Shown: piece by piece, positions 60,324 through 64,000 of the stretch
How positions within the stretch are numbered: the first letter of the stretch is position 1
Layout of the letters: the number at the start of each line of letters is the position of its first letter
The notes under the pieces: generated by a model
The model's input: only the letters and a program-made list of their open reading frames with translations
Database searches by the model: none
Told to the model about the DNA's origin: nothing
Program-made: the position numbers and the translations under genes
Assembly: GCA_964610045.1 (NCBI GenBank)
Contig: CAZSUN010000003.1
Location: 37,864-101,863, forward strand
From: JACCYX01 sp964610045
GTDB lineage: Bacteria > Chloroflexota > Chloroflexia > Thermomicrobiales > UBA6265
Reading direction: 5' to 3'
DNA length: 64,000 bases

Positions 60324-61610
60324 ATGCCTGCCATCCTTCACCCACTCACCCGGCGCCGCCTGCTCCAGTCCAGCGCTGCTGCCGCGACCCTCGCCGCCGC
60401 CCACCCGGCCTGGCTGGCCACCGTCCGCGCCCAGGACGCCGACCAATCCGACCTCGTTGACGGCAACACCCTGTTCGCCCTCGATCTGTACGACCAGCTT
60501 CGCCGCGACAACGACGGCAACATCCTCGTCTCGCCACTCAGCGTCTCGCTGGCCCTCGCCATGACCTACACCGGCGCCGCGGGCGACACCGCCGCCCAGA
60601 TGGCCGGCACCCTCGGTTTCGATCTCGACCAGGAGGAGATCGGCGCGGCCTTCAGCACCCTGGTCGATGACCTCGTCACCCGCGGCACCGCCGAGGAAGA
60701 CGAGGACGAAGGCGTCACCGCCCGCGCCCTCAACATCGCCAACGGCCTCTGGGGCGAGGAGACCTACCCGTTCAGCGACGACTTCATCGACCAGTTGGAC
60801 GACGATTTCGGGGCCGGGCTCGAACTCGTCAGCTTCAAGGAGGATCCGGAAACAGCGCGCGACGACATCAACGATTGGGTCGAGGAGCACACCGAAGGCC
60901 GGATCGAAGATATCGTGCCGGAGGGAGCGATCACCACGGATACCCGCCTCGTCCTCGCCAATGCGATCTGGTTTTATGGTGCCTGGGCGTATCCATTCGA
61001 TCCCGAGGGTACCGAGGACGGCGACTTCACCCTACTCGATGGCGACACCGTCAGTGTCTCCATGATGTGGCAGCACGAGTTCATGCCCTACCTCAAGGGA
61101 ACCGGCTACCAGGCAGTCGAACTTCCCTACGCCGGCAGTGGCTTCACCTTCACGGTGATTATGCCGGATATCGGCGAGTTCGAGACCATCGAGCAGGACC
61201 TGGACAGCGCTGCCCTGAACGAGATCCTCGGCAGCCTCGAATCGACCGATATCAAGCTCACGTTTCCGAAGTTCTCGTTCGAGTTCGACGCCGGTCTCTC
61301 ATCCGTCCTCCAGGAACTCGGAATGGTCGACGCCTTCGATGGGGATCTGGCCAATTTCTCCGGCATGATTGACGACCCCACCGCCGATCCCCTCTTCATC
61401 AGTGATGTCATCCACAAGGCGTTCATCTCGGTCGACGAAGCGGGCACGGAAGCGGCTGCCGCAACCGTCGTCGTCATGGAGGGCGCCTCCGCGGTGGAAG
61501 ACCCGGTGGAACCCATCGAGGTCATCATCGACCGCCCGTTCGTCTTCGCCCTTCGCGACAGGAAAACCGGCACCCTGCTCTTCCTCGGCCGCGTCCTCGA
61601 CCCATCGTAA
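60324..61610 (+). CDS. Tat-exported serpin (serine protease inhibitor family)
   Basis: A 428-residue serpin. A twin-arginine leader (TRRRLLQSSAAAATLAAAHP, cleavage near VRAQ) is followed by a full serpin fold: NILVSPLSVSLALAMTYTGA, NDWVEEHTEGRIEDIVPEGA, LVLANAIWFYGAWAYPFDPE, VELPYAGSGFTFTVIMP, and ISDVIHKAFISVDEAGTEAA. The hinge GTEAAAAT (small residues) is that of inhibitory serpins. By alignment with antitrypsin the scissile bond would be Ala388-Ser389, which points to elastase-like targets. It ends RPFVFALRDRKTGTLLFLGR, the usual last strand. GGGGA upstream of ATG at 60324. Confidence 0.92.
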   Translation: MPAILHPLTRRRLLQSSAAAATLAAAHPAWLATVRAQDADQSDLVDGNTLFALDLYDQLRRDNDGNILVSPLSVSLALAMTYTGAAGDTAAQMAGTLGFDLDQEEIGAAFSTLVDDLVTRGTAEEDEDEGVTARALNIANGLWGEETYPFSDDFIDQLDDDFGAGLELVSFKEDPETARDDINDWVEEHTEGRIEDIVPEGAITTDTRLVLANAIWFYGAWAYPFDPEGTEDGDFTLLDGDTVSVSMMWQHEFMPYLKGTGYQAVELPYAGSGFTFTVIMPDIGEFETIEQDLDSAALNEILGSLESTDIKLTFPKFSFEFDAGLSSVLQELGMVDAFDGDLANFSGMIDDPTADPLFISDVIHKAFISVDEAGTEAAAATVVVMEGASAVEDPVEPIEVIIDRPFVFALRDRKTGTLLFLGRVLDPS

Positions 61611-62090
61611 GGCCGCATCAGTTTCGGTCGTGCGCAGGAGTCGTCTCCACGGTTCTGCCTCCCAGGTTGGGCCCATGGGCGGACAGACTGGAGGCGAACT
61701 CGCCACGCCAGGGTGACCCGCCGTACGGGCGGACCTGGATCGGCCGGGGAAGGCACCCTCACGGTCGCACAACGGCCGATCCTGTCGTCCGCCCATGTTG
61801 GTCACGACTGGGCCACTGGCGGGTGACAGCCACGACCAGATCCCGGTTGGCCCAATGCCCATGGTCGCGGCAGGTCCGCCTGGGAGCGCGTGTGCCGCCG
61901 GTCCAGGACCAGGCGCCGATATCTGGACAACCCATCGACGTTGTGTATGCTTGCGCGCAGTCTCGCTTGATGCATGGTCACCTTTTCATCCTGCCTGCAT
62001 GCGTCCCGGCCCAACCTGGTTCCCGGCTGGTTGGCAGGTTCCGGCGACGCCCACCATCCCGTGCCCAGACCGGGCATCCGGAGCGCGCAC
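61611..62090. other. Intergenic region with inverted repeat
   Basis: 480 bp without a gene between the serpin and SulP genes. CATGGGCGGAC (61674-61684) and GTCCGCCCATG (61787-61797) form an 11-bp inverted repeat related to family C (47091). An upstream frame of the SulP gene runs into this region but has no family features. Confidence 0.5.
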
Positions 62091-63833
62091 ATGACCCTTG
62101 GCAGCCAGAATGTTGCGACGGATCCCGCTCGCGCGGCAGGCAGGACTACCCGCCTGATGCCGATCCTCGACTGGGCACGGCACTACGACCGGTCCTTCCT
62201 GCGGCCCGACATCATTGCTGGCATTACCGTCACGGCGCTCATCGTCCCGAAGAATCTCGGCTACGCCGAAATCGCCCAGGTTCCCATCGAGCACGGGCTC
62301 TATGCCGCCGCTGCCGGAGCCCTGCTCTACGCACTCTTCGGCACCTCGCGGCAGATTTCGACCGGCCCAAGTTCCGGGTTGGCAGCGGTGGCGGGCAGCG
62401 CCGTGCTGGCTGCCGGCATCTCCTCGACCGACGCGGACGCCTCCGCGATGGTGACCGCCATCGCCCTTGGCGCCGGGCTGATCTTCATCCTCCTGTCCAT
62501 CCTGAAGATGGGCTGGATTGCCCAGTTCATTTCCCGTGCCGTCATTACCGGGTTCCTCTTCGGGGCCGCGATCGATGTGAGCGTTGGCGAACTGTCGAAG
62601 CTCACCGGCACCGATGCCAGCGGCGACAACGCCTGGCAGGAGTTCTGGTCGTGGCTCGGGGGACTCGGTGATGTGCACGGCACCACGCTCCTCGTTGGTG
62701 CGGTGTCGCTCGCGATCCTGTTCGGGCTCCGCGCCGTCGCGCCCAAAATCCCCGGTGCGCTGGTGGTAGTGGTTGGCGGGCTTCTGGTCTCCGCGCTGTT
62801 CAACCTCGGCGACCACGGCGTCAAACTCGTCGGCGACGTGCCGCGCGGGCTGCCATCGCTGGTGATTCCCGATTTCGGGGTCGTTTCGGATCACGCCCTG
62901 CTGATCCTCACGGCGTCGGTGGCGATCGTGATGATCGGCTTCTCCCAGAGCGCCGGCGATGCCCGATACTTCGCCTCCAAGAACGGCTATCGGGTCGACA
63001 TCAACCAGGAATCGATCGCGCAGGGCATGGCGAATGTGGGTGCTGGCCTGTTCCAGGGCATCCCCGTGTCGACCAGCCTGTCCGCCAGTTCGCTGAACGA
63101 CCATGCGGGAGCGAAAACGCCAGTCGCCTCGCTGACGACCGGCGCCGCCGTCATCCTCACGCTCCTCTTCCTCGCTCCGCTCTTCTCCGATCTCCCCAAG
63201 GCCGTCCTCGCGGCCGTGATCATCGAAGCCGTCACCATGGGTATGATGGATATCCCGGAAATGCGCCGCCTCTTCGACGTCAAGCGCTCCGACTTCTGGA
63301 TCGCCATTGCCGCGATCGCGGGCGTTGTCCTCACCGGTGTCCTCGCCGGCGTGGTTGTCGGTGTCGTGCTCTCGCTAATCTGGCTCCTGCGCGTGGTGAC
63401 TTCCCCGTCGATGCCCCACCTTGGCCGCGTACGGGGCACGCATGTCTACCGGGATCTCGCCGATAACCCCGACGTCGACCCCATCCCCGGCGTGATCGCC
63501 CTTCGCCTCGAAGGCGCCCTCTTCTTCGTCACGGCGGATTCACTGGAAGACCGCATCGATCAACTGGTCGACACTACCGAAGCACCTCCGGAAGTGGTCA
63601 TCCTCGACCTCCAGAGCGTCACCTTCGTCGACGCCCAGGGGGCCGGCAAGCTCAGGGAAATCGCCGAAAACCTGCACGCGAAGGGGATTCCCTTCCGGTT
63701 GGCGGCAGTCAAACCCCAGGCCATGGACGTGTTCGTGCTCGACGGACTGATCGAGCGAATCGGGCCGTCGAATGTCCATCTCAACGTCGACGCGGCGGTC
63801 AGGGCCCACCTGGAGGTAGAAAGGAGAAAATAG
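62091..63833 (+). CDS. SulP-family anion transporter with STAS domain
   Basis: A 580-residue SLC26/SulP permease. The membrane domain (about 30-430) has the signature PKNLGYAEIAQVPIEHGLYA and the second-repeat VIIEAVTMGMMDIPEMR. The C-terminal STAS domain (about 460-575) contains ALRLEGALFFVTADSLEDRI and ILDLQSVTFVDAQGAGKLRE, where Asp replaces the phosphorylatable Ser of anti-anti-sigma proteins. It may carry sulfate, bicarbonate or a dicarboxylate. ATG at 62091 with GGAG 7 bases upstream; the longer frame to 61974 is judged leader. Confidence 0.92.
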   Translation: MTLGSQNVATDPARAAGRTTRLMPILDWARHYDRSFLRPDIIAGITVTALIVPKNLGYAEIAQVPIEHGLYAAAAGALLYALFGTSRQISTGPSSGLAAVAGSAVLAAGISSTDADASAMVTAIALGAGLIFILLSILKMGWIAQFISRAVITGFLFGAAIDVSVGELSKLTGTDASGDNAWQEFWSWLGGLGDVHGTTLLVGAVSLAILFGLRAVAPKIPGALVVVVGGLLVSALFNLGDHGVKLVGDVPRGLPSLVIPDFGVVSDHALLILTASVAIVMIGFSQSAGDARYFASKNGYRVDINQESIAQGMANVGAGLFQGIPVSTSLSASSLNDHAGAKTPVASLTTGAAVILTLLFLAPLFSDLPKAVLAAVIIEAVTMGMMDIPEMRRLFDVKRSDFWIAIAAIAGVVLTGVLAGVVVGVVLSLIWLLRVVTSPSMPHLGRVRGTHVYRDLADNPDVDPIPGVIALRLEGALFFVTADSLEDRIDQLVDTTEAPPEVVILDLQSVTFVDAQGAGKLREIAENLHAKGIPFRLAAVKPQAMDVFVLDGLIERIGPSNVHLNVDAAVRAHLEVERRK

Positions 63834-63838
63834 ATGAG

Positions 63839-63918
63839 AGAAAATAGGGGCGGGCCTTGTGTCCGCTGGGACGGGTGCGTGATGCCCACACCAGTCCACC
63901 CGTCGACCCCTGTTTTCT
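63839..63918. terminator. Imperfect inverted repeat after SulP gene
   Basis: AGAAAATAGGGG (63839-63850) and CCCCTGTTTTCT (63907-63918) pair at 11 of 12 positions. The flanks are purine-rich on the left and pyrimidine-rich on the right. It lies between the convergent SulP and exonuclease III genes and may end both transcripts. Confidence 0.4.
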
Positions 63919-63941
63919 ACTTTCTGTTTCCTATTTCCTCC

Positions 63942-64000
63942 CTAATCCTTCAGCGTGATCGACACCGGGCAGTGGTCCGAACCCATCACATCGGCATGGA
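63942..64000 (-). CDS. Exodeoxyribonuclease III, C-terminal end (partial)
   Basis: Only the last 18 codons lie in the window, reading HADVMGSDHCPVSITLKD then stop (TAG at 63942-63944 on the minus strand). GSDHCPV is the conserved C-terminal motif of ExoIII/AP endonucleases, with the catalytic Asp-His pair. The enzyme repairs abasic sites. The rest of the gene lies beyond base 64000. Confidence 0.85.
   Translation of the reverse strand, partial: HADVMGSDHCPVSITLKD

Noticed and set aside
1..64000. CRISPR array, tRNA, rRNA, integrase or transposase
   Set aside because: No regularly spaced repeats, no cloverleaf or T-arm pattern and no recognisable recombinase were found on reading; a covariance-model scan would be needed to be certain about tRNAs.

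Overview
The window is GC-rich bacterial DNA with GTG and TTG starts, many Tat-type leaders and several PD40, MMPL and CAP-type secreted or membrane proteins. The gene content (GH65 phosphorylase with beta-phosphoglucomutase, tandem cupredoxin, bacterial serpin, DUF4203 and YIP1 membrane proteins) suggests a Chloroflexota organism of the Thermomicrobia type. This placement is inferred from style and content only. Three runs of exactly 100 N are each flanked by the same 55-bp sequence on both sides. That looks like an unmerged k=55 contig overlap in a draft or metagenome assembly. Two of the gaps fall near the 3' ends of genes, and both genes close cleanly when one copy is removed.

Layout. 1-9 kb: MFS transporter, a small RHH protein, an aldose-epimerase-like enzyme, ClC channel, MarR regulator with a palindromic operator, a methyltransferase, a small membrane protein and an MMPL exporter. 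9-16 kb: a Tat-exported double cupredoxin, a secreted beta-propeller, and an ABC-2 exporter operon (ATPase plus two permeases). 16-17.5 kb: an AT-richer islet with two tandem paralogues of an unrecognised family, bounded by a diverged repeat of the permease 3' end. 17.6-28.9 kb: CAP-domain protein, B3/B4 protein with a broken cupin upstream, DUF4203 protein, beta-phosphoglucomutase/GH65 pair, lysozyme-like protein with a decayed paralogue, small membrane proteins and an Eis-like acetyltransferase. 29-34.5 kb: fatty-acid genes (fabF, fabD, an SDR, a second fabF). 34.7-44 kb: orphan ModB-like permease, unknown two-TM protein, a large LuxR-ATPase regulator, a type II restriction-modification pair (BglII/BstYI-like nuclease with an MT-A70 methylase), a second MMPL exporter and a T4 endonuclease V-like glycosylase.

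44-64 kb: panE-panB-panC (pantothenate), menA and menG (menaquinone), a BrnT-type toxin-antitoxin pair, three tandem nitroreductases, a TerC-family protein, YceI, a sugar-acid cassette (zinc dehydrogenase divergent from a DapA-family aldolase and an enolase-superfamily dehydratase), a ParD antitoxin whose ParE partner is broken by a repeat, a class B penicillin-binding protein, a Tat-exported serpin, a SulP transporter with STAS domain, and the end of exonuclease III.

Intergenic regions carry several families of short palindromic repeats. Some seem to have reshaped genes: a permease N-terminus, a ParE toxin and a cupin. No CRISPR array, tRNA, rRNA, integrase or transposase was seen.
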